DNA of 64,000 nt, taken from Pachyseris speciosa (taxonomy: Eukaryota; Cnidaria; Anthozoa; Scleractinia; Pachyseridae). Location of the stretch: assembly GCA_016490735.1 (NCBI GenBank), contig JAEMWC010000051.1, positions 752,001 through 816,000 on the forward strand, written 5' to 3'. Of the stretch, positions 21,903-32,759 are shown one piece after another. Below the pieces are notes generated by a model. The model saw only the letters and a list, made by a program, of their open reading frames with translations. It did not search any database and was not told the origin of the DNA. The position numbers were made by a program, and so were the translations under genes. Position 1 is the first letter of the stretch; each line of letters starts with the position of its first letter.

Positions 21903-22180
21903 GGAAAGCATTGTGTTTTGTGCTGCAATAAACTGCAGCAACAATTCCAAGTGTAAAGTAAGTATTTTCAAGTTTCCTCATGACACAAAACTGCAGAAGG
22001 AATGGCTCATAAGACTGAAGAGGGAATCGCTTGTGCAGACCATTTTACATTTCACACCACACAGCTTCAAACAAAATCTCGTGGCAAGGAGTTCGTTCGT
22101 TCCAGCTTTAAAGCCACGAGGACTGACTTGAAAGATGATGCCGTGCCTACTTTTTTCAAGAATAAAAACGTGGAATCCGA
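21903..22180 (+). pseudogene. Broken THAP zinc-finger domain
   Basis: One frame reads VFCAAINCSNNSK, VSIFKFPHD and KEWLIRLKRE, the first half of a C2CH THAP DNA-binding domain. About 10 codons that should carry the conserved Trp-Pro segment are missing. A second frame then gives GIACADHF (the C..H ligands) and LKDDAVPTFF (the AVPT.F end of THAP). The codon before VFC is ATT where ATG is common, which suggests a lost start. THAP domains occur in P-element-type transposases and in host proteins, and I cannot tell which this came from. Confidence 0.7.
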
Positions 22181-23053
22181 AACAAAAATTGGCTAGAAAA
22201 GAAGCAACACCGACAACAATTCTGGATAACGGGACGACTTCAAGCGGCAATTCCTAATATTATTCGTTCAGCGTTTGCAAAACGCAGAAAGCTAGAAGTC
22301 GACATTTTCCATCTTGTTTGAAATAGCTGAATGCAGAGTGATCCTTTTGCTCTCTCTCGTAATTCGATCTTGTATGAAGTTTGCTGCGATATGAAGAGCT
22401 TAGACGTCCGTGCAAACCATTGACATCCTTATCAGTGGCGTACAAATCGAATTTACGTATGTACAGTAGCCGTAAATATATTTGGCCAGAGCCTTTCACT
22501 TCGCATCCTTTCGGCAAAGTAAGCGCTTGTTTACATTCGAGGAGGATGATCTTAGTGGTTGGATAATAATATCCCAGAAAGCGGAGTAACTGTGTGTCCT
22601 CTTCCTATGCTAACCTAGATGGGAGTTTTACCTCACAGGAACAAGTTGTCTCAGATTTATGAGCCGAAAGCTAGGCAATTGCTCCAACTTGAAAATTAAT
22701 TTTGTCGCCTTAGTTTACGATATATCGGCAAGCAGAACTTCAATTCAACTTGTTCAAAACTGGTAATGCGAGATAAAAGAACATCGCGAGTATTTTCAAA
22801 ACAAAGCCGTTTTTGCATATCGGGCGTGCTTAAAAGCAGGTGCTCTGTAATGTGATACTTAAGTTTTAGTGCTAACATCGCAAACACTTCCATTGCGAGA
22901 AATGTAAACTGTTTTTTTTCCTAAAGAAATTAAACAAACCTTCGTCCGTCCATCCATTTTTGTGCACTGACATTTGTGGTCAGTTATCTCGAGCGTTCCC
23001 GTCGCTAGTGTTTGACAATTTACGCTATTGAATAATCAAGTGAATCAGCTTTA

Positions 23054-23164
23054 GGCCCGTTTATATGGAGAAAAGTTGTCCCGGGTAGAAGGGTCACCCG
23101 CCTACCCGAGCTACCCTGGACGAGCCAACTTTTCCTACATTTCTTTACAAAACTTGGCGAACCG

Positions 23165-23202
<38 letters not shown>

Positions 23203-23624
23203 ACACCCTCCGGGTCACCCTCTTTCGATGGTAGGGTCACCCTCCTAGCCGAGCCAACTTTTCTCCATATAAACACTTTGGCTCGCCTAGCCGGGTCAAC
23301 TCGGGTCAAGGTGAGACAATCAGAGCATGGGCGAGTGCTGCTGGCTCGGGCAAAAGGGTCAATTTTTCTCATATAAACGCTCGCTAAAGTTGACTCGGCT
23401 GGGAGGGTGACCCTCTTACCCGGGACAACTTTTCTCCATATAAACACTTTGGCTCGCCTAGCCGGGTCAACTCGGGTCAAGGTGAGACAATCAGAGCATG
23501 CGCGAGTGCTGCTGGCTCGGGCAAAAGGGTCAATTTTTTTCTCATATAAACGCTCGCTAAAGTTGACTCGGCTGGGAGGGTGACCCTCTTACCCGGGACA
23601 ACTTTTCTCCATATAAACGGGGCC
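23054..23624. mobile_element. Inverted-repeat element with internal 171-bp tandem duplication
   Basis: The ends (GGCCCGTTTATATGGAG and its complement) are inverted and flanked by TTA on both sides, a 3-bp duplication as in PIF/Harbinger insertions. The inside is a series of inverted ACTTTTCTCCATATAAAC and GGGTCACCCTC words. A 171-bp unit (starting at 23280 and 23451) is repeated almost exactly, differing by two T residues and a few bases. The open frames on both strands are by-products. Confidence 0.8.
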
Positions 23625-23639
23625 TTAGTTTTATTCGTT

Positions 23640-25225
23640 CGCGCATGTGACAATTTCGCTTGAATCGAATCAGGATGCAACGTTCTTGCTTTGTTTACAA
23701 ACATTTGGTTATTTCGTAGGTCGCAAGTAAATAAACTTGATAAAATGTGTTCCCTCTACTTTTTGGGCTGTATATTTGTGCACGGATTTTTGTTCTTGTT
23801 TACTACAACTTCGTTCTCGCTCCACATGTATTTCCTTCTAAAGTTACTTTCAGTTTATGGTGCGTCTTTTTACCAAATGTTGCTGAGTTGGGGGTGCGTT
23901 TTATAGCCGAGTGCGCGTTATAACCGAAAAACTACGGTATTTTCATGTGGAAACCTCTCTCTGTTTTTACCAAACAAGATGACAGCTTCTCATGTATCCA
24001 ATAGGTATATTGCCTTTTGGCAACATATCCGTATGTACTGACAGAAAAGAGGAAAAACATACTCTGAAACCTTGGGTGACAAAATTTTCACAACCTTTAT
24101 CCTGATTTGGTTCATAAAATTCTTAGTGGCATGAGTTATATACCCTCTGGAGGTATATAATATTTCATTTTACAGTCAAAGGACATAATAATTTATCATC
24201 TAAGTGTTTTTATCCTAAAGGAATACTTGATTTGTTTTGGCAGCAGTTTTGGTGGTATGATAAATATATGTATCTGTACAAATGGTACAAGTAACCACAT
24301 CTAGATTGGATGGAGTTTATGGGACAATGAATTATGTTAAATGTACATCATGCAAGTTATTGCAAGTAGTGAAATGATACATAAAGGTATAATAAAAGAA
24401 TATATACCAAATGGAAAACGTTCAGGGAGGTTGGTAATAGCCATGAGATCATCAGATGTTTAGCCTCAGTGTGCAGCCCACCCATTCACAAGCTTGCTCA
24501 TTTCTAGACCACATTATGACTATGCTCTTTCCCTTGCCATTTAGCTACTGACATAAACCAACTTTAGGTGACCTCCTTACAACAATCCCACATAATTCCT
24601 GCATTACCTAAAATCAGAAACTTTTTCCAGACACACATACTTATACCAGTGGTGATGGGCTTACAAAAAATATGACAATGTTTACAAGCATACATATACA
24701 TACTCATTTAGTGACTGGTTATAAGTTATCTAAATAACAGCTGCATTTGTGCACACAGCAGTAAAATTCTCATTCTCAGTAATACAGGACATGGAATGTG
24801 GTATCTTTTCAGTTGACTTCATTGCTGAGATTTCACGACAGCAGACACTTTCCACAAATGCACCCGCATTTTAAGCTCAAGTCAAGATTGTAAAGAAAAG
24901 TAAACATTTCAGTAAAAAAGCATATAAGACTTAATTTACTGGCATTTTGTCAATTACACGGATTCCCCTGTTACAATGACTGTACATGTTCTCTAGCCTT
25001 TGGGATTGTTCACGCAGTGTCATCGGAATGAAATCGGACTCACAAAAACAGCTGCATGGAAATTATCATATTGCATAACAATAAAGAGTGAAAATGTACA
25101 AAAAAACACAGGGAGCAGATAAAATGCGTGAAATGAAAGCGAACAGCATGCAGTTGTAATTCTACGGCGACCTTTTCATAGTATGGTGAATATTAATAAA
25201 GGAGAAACGCGGATCAAAACAACAG
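23640..25225. other. No gene recognised
   Basis: AT-rich sequence without a convincing ORF, splice pair or RNA gene. A TTATAACCGAAAAACTACGG word near 23918 looks like a transposon end, but I could not find its partner. Confidence 0.5.
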
Positions 25226-25229
25226 CATT

Positions 25230-25622
25230 GCATGGAAACGTAAAGCTTGTGGGATGTGGCTGGAGTGACAAGGATATACCTCACCACTTAATGTGATTTG
25301 GTAAGCTGAAGCCACTCTAAAGGCACTAAGGCCACATGGTAGCGGGCATTACCCCTTAAATCTACCAAAGCAAAGATTGAGCCCAAGCATTAGCAGCCAT
25401 GGACAGCTGTTTCGGCCTTGTTAGGCCTCATCAGCATGGCATAGCTAATGCTCAGGCTCAAGTACCCACATATCCATAAAACAAGCAGTGAAAACGTAAA
25501 GCTTGTGGGATGTGGCTGGATTTAAGGGGTAATGCCCGCTACCATGTGGCCTTAGTGCCTTTAGAGTGGCTTCAGCTTACCAGATCACATTAAGTTAATT
25601 GTGAGGTATAGCATTGCATGGA
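25230..25622 (-). mobile_element. Ribozyme-bearing repeat block (PLE or retrozyme-like)
   Basis: Inverted arms of about 74 bp (25287-25360 and 25519-25595, starting TTAATGTGAT and ending ACATTAAG) flank a hammerhead ribozyme. A direct repeat (AAACGTAAAGCTTGTGGGAT type, about 28 bp) lies at 25239-25268 and 25491-25519, and CATTGCATGGAA occurs at both outer edges. Hammerheads with very short stem III occur in Penelope-like elements and retrozymes. No protein remains here. Confidence 0.75.
25396..25440 (-). ncRNA. Type I hammerhead ribozyme
   Basis: All core positions are present on the minus strand. Stem I strand GCCAUG, then CUGAUGA (25434-25428), stem II GGCCU/AGGCC closed by AACA, GAAA (25413-25410), the palindromic stem III CAGCUG, UC, and the pairing strand CAUGGC. 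Predicted cleavage is between 25402 and 25401. Stem I extends outward over AGCATTAGC/GCTAATGCT and GAGCC/GGCTC (to about 25378 and 25462). Stem III has no loop, so activity as a dimer is more likely. Core match is seen; activity is inferred. Confidence 0.88.
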
Positions 25623-25757
25623 AGTATGGTTTCACAGTATACATAAAAAATACAATTAAACACCACAGAGAACAAAACAAATGCTTCAAAGGCGATTCCA
25701 ACGTATTTATTGACCATTCTAAGGCGACCTCTTACAGTATATTGAGTAAACAAACGC

Positions 25758-25853
25758 TCACCAATCCAATTGACCGATTCGGTCCTTGTTTACATCGTAT
25801 TCTTTGCACTCGGACGAGTCATCGGAGGTTCCAGCATACGATTCCGTTGCCAT
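25758..25853 (-). CDS. Possible short first exon or TE 5' ORF
   Basis: ATG at 25853 opens a 31-codon frame (MATESYAGTSDDSSECKEY...) ending at a stop near 25758, with a donor-like GTAAAC inside. It lies downstream, in the same orientation, of the promoter-like module at 26256-25975, which itself ends in a GTAAGTATT donor. Unrecognised; could be chance. Confidence 0.25.
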   Translation of the reverse strand: MATESYAGTSDDSSECKEYDVNKDRIGQLDW

Positions 25854-25974
25854 TAATTGGTTCATACTAGTACGGCTCTACGTTAAAAACCACATGCTCG
25901 ACTTCCTCGGCCTTTTTCGAAGACAGAACGAAAGGTTAAAACAAAGAACTTTACGACAGATCGCAAAGAATACT

Positions 25975-26260
25975 TACAGCATTGATCGAGCTCCTCAACT
26001 ACTCGCCAACAGTGACGTCACAACAACACGTGCTTGTTTCCATTCCTTCCATGTCAAGCGCGCGGCCATTTCAGAAACGTTTTCGTTTGTTCTTCGGATA
26101 TTTCCGTACTCCCTGTTGTTTTGCTCTCTTAAAAGCTCAGATAGGACAATTTCTACGTGATTTTGTATTCAAGTAGTCCGTTTTAGTGTTTGTTCACTTT
26201 GAAATGACACGAAGAAAAGGTTTCGAAATTTTGGTTCATTTGACCTTTAAGTTACAAATC
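25975..26260 (-). promoter_or_regulatory. Inverted copy of the module at 21596-21850, with GTAAGT donor
   Basis: Reading the minus strand: AAAGGTCAAATGAACC (about 26250), TGACGTCACTGTTGGCGAG (26020 downward), then GTAAGTATT at about 25981. Same order as the plus-strand copy 4.3 kb away. It could be a shared element terminus or a shared promoter. Confidence 0.45.
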
Positions 26261-26389
26261 CATAAATCAAAGAGAAAAAACTCGATCCGTAACTTACAGT
26301 ACGGACCTCGAACTCGGTTAGTAAGGCGGGTATTTAATTCCAATCAGGCAATAGTTTTGCTGTGGTCTTACTTGAAGTGATCACCTTTT

Positions 26390-27140
26390 ACAGCGGTTTC
26401 TCCTGTCATGCGAAGTTAATTAACCCTCCACACTGCATCACAAATATTGTAACCAAACATCCTGGGTTAACAGAATATTGACGACATTTTTTATTTCATC
26501 TAGTAAGTTATGCTGATTAAAAACACTTTTCCTTGCAAAACTAGACGTTTTGCCGTTGTTCGATCAATATATATGCTCGTCCTTGAGATTACCTGACTCA
26601 CCACTACTTATAAACTGTAAAATGAACGCCAATCAGAGAAGACAAGACTCTGATGAATCGACTCATACATTAGGAATTTTAGCCTGCCCAAAGAGCTGTT
26701 CAAATGTTCCAAATACGTCCTCTCAGAATGATATTGGAACTGTGAACTGCTTTTTTTAATTCTTTTTTTTTTTAATCTAAAGTGAGTGGGCTTTTACCTC
26801 GAACCATTCTCGCCAATATCACTCACAGAGATCCTGAAAAAATGTTAATTAATTTGCTCTTCCGCTCACAGCGACGCGCACTTCCAAATGATGACTAATT
26901 TGAGATATGATGAAAACTCATCAACTTTAATTCTAAATGTTAACGTTACATACATTTGCGAAAGCGCTAGTGGTTACATGTTTAAGTTAGCCTAGAAATA
27001 TTTAGTTTTAATGGTAAAAAAAATATAGAAAATTTTGTGCAACTACTGAATAACTCGCTTCCCTTTTCACGGAAAGTTCGTCGACACACGCACGTACTTG
27101 ACTACGTCAGTACTGAAATTAGATAAACGTAAGTTTATAC
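26390..27140. other. No gene recognised
   Basis: AT-rich with a poly(T) run near 26758-26773. Short open frames only, with no splice support. Confidence 0.5.
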
Positions 27141-27143
27141 CTA

Positions 27144-27410
27144 AAGCCCGCCGCACACGTGAGGAAACAGCTGAGCAAAATGCCTCGCGAGGCACATGGC
27201 TCAGCCGTTTCCTCATGTGTGCGGCGAAATTTTGGTGAGATTTTCGCCTCGCGAGACCGTGAGATCAAAATCAAACATGTTTGATATTGATCTCACGGCC
27301 TCGCGAGGCGAAAATCTCACCAAACTTCGCCGCACACATGAGGAAACGGCTGAGCCATGTGCCTCGCGAGCCATTTTGCTCAGCTGTTTCCTCACGTGTG
27401 CGGCAGGCTT
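27144..27410. mobile_element. 267-bp near-perfect palindrome (foldback MITE)
   Basis: Two arms of about 133 bp pair around TCAAACATGTTTGA (27271-27284). The ends are AAGCCYGCCGCACACG and its complement. CTCGCGAG palindromes recur inside the arms. A transcript would form one long hairpin. The two similar 60-74 codon frames on opposite strands come from the symmetry. Confidence 0.95.
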
Positions 27411-27624
27411 AAGTTCTTGAAAGCGCGATTAGGGCTAATCACAAGATAATCACCATGACAATGTACTACATTTGTTCTTATTTAACCAGAGTTAATTCTA
27501 TTGCGCAGCTTGGACATGTCTTTGACTGAGATCAGATCGGCTTTAGCCCATTACAAACCTAGAACTATTCATTCACGAGTAAATACGTTACAAGGCTTTA
27601 TATACTTAACAACTCGATTACGAG

Positions 27625-27694
27625 CTCGAGATTTCTATCGCATGATAGCTGAGGAGGGCGCAGCCCGAATCAGCTATCACGCATAGAAATCGAG
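27625..27694. repeat. Hairpin repeat around GGGCGCAGCCC
   Basis: CTCGAGATTTCTAT...GATAGCTGA on the left pairs imperfectly with TCAGCTATC...ATAGAAATCGAG on the right. The loop is GC-rich. Confidence 0.75.
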
Positions 27695-27761
27695 AGCGAA
27701 TTAATAATCTAATTATTTAGTATAAATCTACTAGTCGTTCAAAACTAAACAAGTAAATTAC

Positions 27762-27810
27762 CTAAATCCTCCTCGAAGACACTTCGGAAACGCGAAGAAG
27801 CGGCCGCCAT
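27762..27810 (-). CDS. Candidate first coding exon (MAAASSRFRSVFEEDL)
   Basis: An ATG in a strong context (AAAATGGCG) is followed by 16 codons and a donor (GTAATT, phase 1). The 'SRF.SV.EEDL' opening resembles cnidarian proteins related to the tyrosine-recombinase-like DUF3504 group, recalled from general knowledge. No downstream exon could be joined, so it may be a relic. Confidence 0.3.
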
Positions 27811-27999
27811 TTTGTTGACAACCGCTACTCACCTCACAATCTATCACAGAATAGATAAAGAGTAGCGTAGCCAGTCAGAGAGCAGCATTCGTGATAGAAC
27901 GTTAGTAGATTTATGCTAATATTGGATAGGTCTGGATAGTAGTTTAAGTAAAATGTTAAGCGTTTCCATAATTAAGTTAAAAGTTATTTCGAAAAATAC

Positions 28000-30100
28000 A
28001 AAAAGTGCATCCCTTTTTCTGGTATAGCACCAGTTTCGAACCGTTCCTCAAACTTCGATTCTTATTTGTAGTAGCACGGAAACATCCTGGAAACACGGAT
28101 GAACAACTTCCTAAGGAGTGAAACCTTCAAGGCCGCGTCAATTTGAAGGAACGGAATGTTAATTGTTGAACGACTTTCACAGCTGTTAGCTAGCTGTTTT
28201 TTTTTTTTTTTTTAACATATTTTCTGGTTAAGTTGGCCCTAGGAGTTACAGTGCTCATTGAGAGGGCTCACTTCGAAAATGAAAATATATAACATTCCGG
28301 ATATGCTGTCTTCTCTGAGATCAAATGAATTATTTTTCAGTGTTCAGAAAGCTAGAGGTTGCATCTCGTCAAAGAAAATGAGAGTTTTTCATAACTCTGA
28401 ACACAATCAGAATGTTTCAAGCAATCTGAAGGACTACCGGACATATTTTGTTGCGAAACGGATCATTGAATTCCATGTAGGTTATAATTCATGCCACAAA
28501 CCAAGGGGAATTTTAGCACAACATGTGCAGTAGTTATTCCCAAATGTTTTAGAAGTTCATAAACTCGATTGGTGATGAGAGACAAAGAGTAATCGAGAAC
28601 GAGAACGCCAGCTAGAACGAAAGGAATCTGTTTTTGGTTAAAGTTAACGACTCGGAAATTCGAAAACCCGATCAAGTTATCGACATTCTAACAAGCAGCC
28701 CTATTTCATACAACTATATTCAGACTATTCATGATTGTGGATATTAATGTGCAACTCTGGGTTTATAACTGGTGAGAAAATTAGAAATCCTTTCTTCTTG
28801 ACTACACCGTTCTCAATAATGAGTCTTACAGAGTAATAATGGCGCATTCTGATCTACCAGTTGCTAACAATGATTTTGTTTCTAACGGAGTATAAAAATC
28901 AAAATTAATTAGTCTACATTTTATCATAAACTGAGATCTATATACTGTGTCGGATACTGAAGTATTTCTAGTCTAAAGCCAGAATCCACTTTCCAGAGGC
29001 GAAATTACCTTGTGAAGACTCGTAAAATGAAACTGAGCTAACTAATTTTAACATGAACTAAATTAGCGTGTACAAAAAGCATTAAGTTTTTCGTGAACTG
29101 GTTCGTAATACTGCACAGCAGTGATATAAGCCAAAAAAAGCCAGGTAAAAACAGTCGTACTTCGGCTGTGTCGAATCTTTGACGATAGCTTACGAGAATG
29201 CCTTATGGCGATCACCCGGGAGACTTCCGCTGCCCCTCGGAAACTTTCGGCCGCCGTTCGCTAGGCCACTTTTTAGCTTGCATTGGATTAGACACAAAAA
29301 GAAGTTCAACCATTTTTAGAAGACTTAACAATGTAACGGAACAGATATATAATATCTAACAAACCTTAACCAACTGATAACAATTGGCAAGACTGACTTG
29401 TTTCTTGACGGCAGGACTTGTTGAAGGAGAACTCCCTTATCCTACCTATTCGGGCACTAGAAGACAAAGCTTTGGAAAAACAAAGCCGTCTTCTGCCTCT
29501 AAATAAAGCTTACGAGAGCAGCCCTAATCTGCTGATTTCACTCTAAAATAAAACATGATAGCAAAGAGAAGTGGCTTAAGGATACTTCTAAAAGGTATAG
29601 ATGAAATATATTTGGTTAAATCACTCTTTAACTCCACCTACAAGCTAGGAGAAGAGAGTGCTGTCTTTTAGTAGACAGAATTCTTGCAGTTATCATTGTT
29701 TTGTGCACTCATTCGAAGACTTATCATTTAGAGAAAATAGAAGTTAGGCAACCTGTGACCGCACCTAGTTCATGGTTATAGGTGATCTAGTTACGTGAAC
29801 TACATGTGAAATCTAAGAAACCGTAGAGATGAAACGCATTGATAAAAGTATGAAAACCACTGGCCCGAAAACGCTGCAGAAATACTCATGAAGTTACAAA
29901 ACAAAAATAAATGGATCGGAAACTCAAAGTCATTTCGATATAGAAACGATACAGTTCGTAGTAATGTGTCCAAGTTATATTTTTTGCATAATGTTGGATA
30001 CGTGGATTTTAAAGTAAACCGCTTGAAATTCTCTTTTTTGCCGTGGCCTGTTCCTTCAGGTATGGTAAGTGGAGTCAGAAAAAAAAAAAAGGGCGACGAG
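28000..30100. other. No gene recognised
   Basis: A poly(T) run at about 28196-28213. Several short frames lack splice sites or family motifs. It may be intron or 3' region of the minus-strand gene at 30580-32739. Confidence 0.5.
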
Positions 30101-30112
30101 AGGAAGCCGACA

Positions 30113-30278
30113 CAGGCGCGGATCCAGGATTTTGAAATGGGGGGTGAATTTTTGTAATAATGTAATAGAACCAAAGCCTGGTTGAGGTGTTTGAGGGATA
30201 AGAAAAAAAAAGAAAGAAGGGGGCTCAGAAAAAGGTGGTGAAAATTCACCCATTTCACCTCCCCTGGATCCGCGCCTG
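30113..30278. mobile_element. 166-bp MITE with CAGGCGCGGATCC ends
   Basis: Perfect 13-bp inverted ends and a flanking CGACA duplication (30108-30112 and 30279-30283). Inside are inverted TGAAAATTCACCC/GGGTGAATTTTTG words and A-rich runs. No ORF of its own. Confidence 0.85.
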
Positions 30279-30579
30279 CGACAATGGTCAATTGGGGACG
30301 CTCAGACGTACTAATGATTAGAATTTTGCCTTTGTGGTGTATCCAACACAGACTTAGGTGTATTCAAATGTTGTCAGGGCCAAAGATTTTCTTTTCAATC
30401 TCAGAATCACGATTTCGTTCCTTGGACATGTAGTTCAGATTAATGATTACGCCAAATTTATCTTCTCAAAACCTCGGAGTTACGGTCATATATAGTTTAA
30501 ATAGTTTTCGGGCAAGCCATTTCAGAAAATGATGAGAGATAGGAACAACAAAATAAACTACATTGACAGGCTTCTAAAC

Positions 30580-30773
30580 CTGCCTGTCCTGCTACGCAAG
30601 CGAAAAGACCGGCTGATAAACTCCCTGCTGCGAATATCACCAATTAGGACGACCACAACGACTAGACGGAACTTGTTTCTTCTTTCTGAGTCCACTGTAG
30701 ACAGCTTGTAAACTGGCACACCCTGGTTCGTGGGGGACTCATAAATAGAGTCTAAATCGACTGTAAAGTAGTG
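30580..30773 (-). CDS. Exon 2 of the divergent beta-sandwich gene
   Basis: 194 bp with a good acceptor (TTTTCTTCCAG). It encodes HYFTVDLDSIYES and then a run of beta-like strands rich in Val and Arg. The donor (GTTTAG) is weak, so the 3' edge is uncertain. Confidence 0.5.
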
Positions 30774-32739
30774 CTGGAAGAAAATTCCCAACATGAGTCA
30801 AAACTGAGAGGGAGAAAATAGTATCCGTGGGAATCCTTTAATGAAAGCCCATGGGTTTTTTTGACGATATACAAACAAGAGAAAGTGAAAGTGTATATGA
30901 AAGAGGAGAGCATGAGAGTTAATGCATGAGATTTGATGACAGTGCATGAGAGCTGATGAAAGCGCACGAGAGTTAATGAACGTATGGGAACGTATGAGAA
31001 ATGCCAACAAATTCTGAGGGAACTTGTCTTTACGAAACCCCGAACTGGTTTTAATGTTTTCGCTTGAAAAAAACGTCGGTTTGATACTGAGATACCTAAA
31101 AATTAAAAAAAGTAAATGACGCAAAACATTCCAGCGAATATCGACTGAAATAAGCAGAGCAAACCTTTTCTTTTGAAATTAGTGTTTGAAGTGAACGTGT
31201 ACGTGGTTGACGCGTCTTGATGTACTGAATTAATCCTTATCTCGGGTAATGAGCTCCGGCCTGATTTCAGCCCTTTCTCCAGATCATGGTGTAAAATGAC
31301 TTGTCTACTTACCTAACAATAGCCTAAAAGAGTGAGAACGCGCACCAAAATGTGCCTGCAGTGAACTAGGAGAATGAGTTAAAAAACAATCTTGGTCACA
31401 CTATATTACAGAAACTGTGTGGGCCAATTGACGAGTTGAAAAAAAAAATACACAAAACTAGATAATCTCACAGTCAGATCAACATCTTTGTGCTCAAGCA
31501 CCGTATGCACTGGTACGATTTCAAAGAGACGAAAGGCTAAATCGTAAATCCATGATAGAAACCAAAACACACAATCACGTAGTTCGTACTTCATCTCAAA
31601 GAATCGCTTTCGTTTGTTTGATTGCTTGTTTGTTTGTTTGTTTTTTGTAGCTTTCAACTAGGAAACACAACTTTCAAATCCTCCACTGACTGCTCAGTTA
31701 ACGATAGCACTTTTTCTTCCTCCGTAATCTCGATGCATCACTTGAGAAAGTGTTAAAATGGAACTTGTCACATGAATGTCAATCACACCATATTGCGATT
31801 GAGGGAGGGGCTAACATTGCTCGAAGTCATTTGGCGGGATGCGGAGTGGGACTGCGGTGAGATGTATAACCGGATTCAAAGACCATCCGAAGTGGCTGGA
31901 ATAAAGAGAGAGCGACCGCACTGTCTTTGTCGGATGCAATCCACGTGCTATAAGTTTTGTAGACGGGAAGGAGAAAATGAACTCCCATGTGGTGGAAGGA
32001 GAGATCTACCATAATAAGCGGTTAGAACGATAATGGGATCAGTATCCGGGTACCCTCCAAATCCTCTTCATCGGAAAATGGTACTAAGAAAACACTAATT
32101 CGCACGACTTTAGATGTTAGTGAAACTGCAAGTGTAATAGACGAGAGATCCCATCTGCACGAAATGAAAAAGATAATGTCATAATTCAAGTAGCCTTTTC
32201 CAGGTGCTCAGATGCTGCGGGTTACGAATCCCTGACGACGAATCTAAGGCAGCTAAGCCTGTAGAGGAGGGCGGGTTAGTACTCTATCAAACACGGGTTA
32301 CCGTTACAATGCGATATGCTACATGGGGAAAAATAGATAGTAAAATAGTCTCAGTTACCTGATTGGGATAGTACTTTCCTGGTTGAGGTCTAAGGCGGAC
32401 TCTACCACACTGATCTCCAAACAGCATAGCCGCATCTGGGGTTCTTTCCACATATGCTTCAATGGTCAACACTTGTGGTCCCAAACTAACAACTCGGATC
32501 TTAATCTTGCCATTTTCCACTCTCTGCCTGGACAGACGGTTGGCACGTGACTGTATTTTCAGGTAGACGGGCTTGAGATCCGGAAAACTCACCCTGAAGC
32601 CGTCTCCAGACTCCCCCAGATTCTCGAAAAATGGCTGACTGCAGGTAGTAGGAGTGCTGGGTTCTGTCTTGGTGCCTGACCCTGGCAGCGCCAACTCTAG
32701 TGCAGGTTCTTCATCTAAATCATGTAGCAACGACAACAT
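30580..32739 (-). CDS. Two-exon candidate for a divergent p53-like beta-sandwich protein (partial)
   Basis: Exon 1 (32739-32359, 127 codons, donor GTAACT) joins in phase 0 to exon 2 (30773-30580, acceptor TTCTTCCAG, donor GTTTAG), giving 191 residues before the next, unseen exon. The N-terminus is acidic/hydrophobic (LSLLHDLDEEPALE), like an activation segment. GDGFRVSF (about 46-53), KIKIRVVSLGPQVLTIEAYV and NKFRLVVVVVL...SRSFRLRSR follow the spacing of p53 words GFRLGF, PVQLWV..G..VRAM.IY and RPILTIITL...NSFEVRV. The p53 zinc ligands and the HLIRVEGN segment are absent. Other Ig-like transcription factor folds are possible. The exon pair is fairly solid; the p53 link is speculative. Confidence 0.45.
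32359..32739 (-). CDS. Exon 1 of the divergent beta-sandwich gene
   Basis: ATG at 32739; coding to KYYPNQ; then GTAACT. No stop in 127 codons, and less AT-rich than its flanks, as expected for a real exon. Confidence 0.6.
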
Positions 32740-32759
32740 TGAAAATACCAGGCGTCACT

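Noticed and set aside
23166..23704. Repeated TRVDPARRAKVFIWRK frames
   Set aside because: They reflect the 171-bp tandem in a non-coding inverted-repeat element.
25230..25622. CRISPR-like array because of repeated units
   Set aside because: Only two copies of each repeat, eukaryotic context, and the structure is explained by inverted arms and a ribozyme.
29800..30291. 163-codon minus-strand ORF
   Set aside because: Runs through a MITE and A/T homopolymers; hydrophobic low-complexity content is explained by the repeats.
31827..32014. Missing middle exon of the p53-like gene
   Set aside because: The 80- and 61-codon frames here lack acceptor/donor pairs in the right phase, and exons 32359 and 30773 already join in frame.
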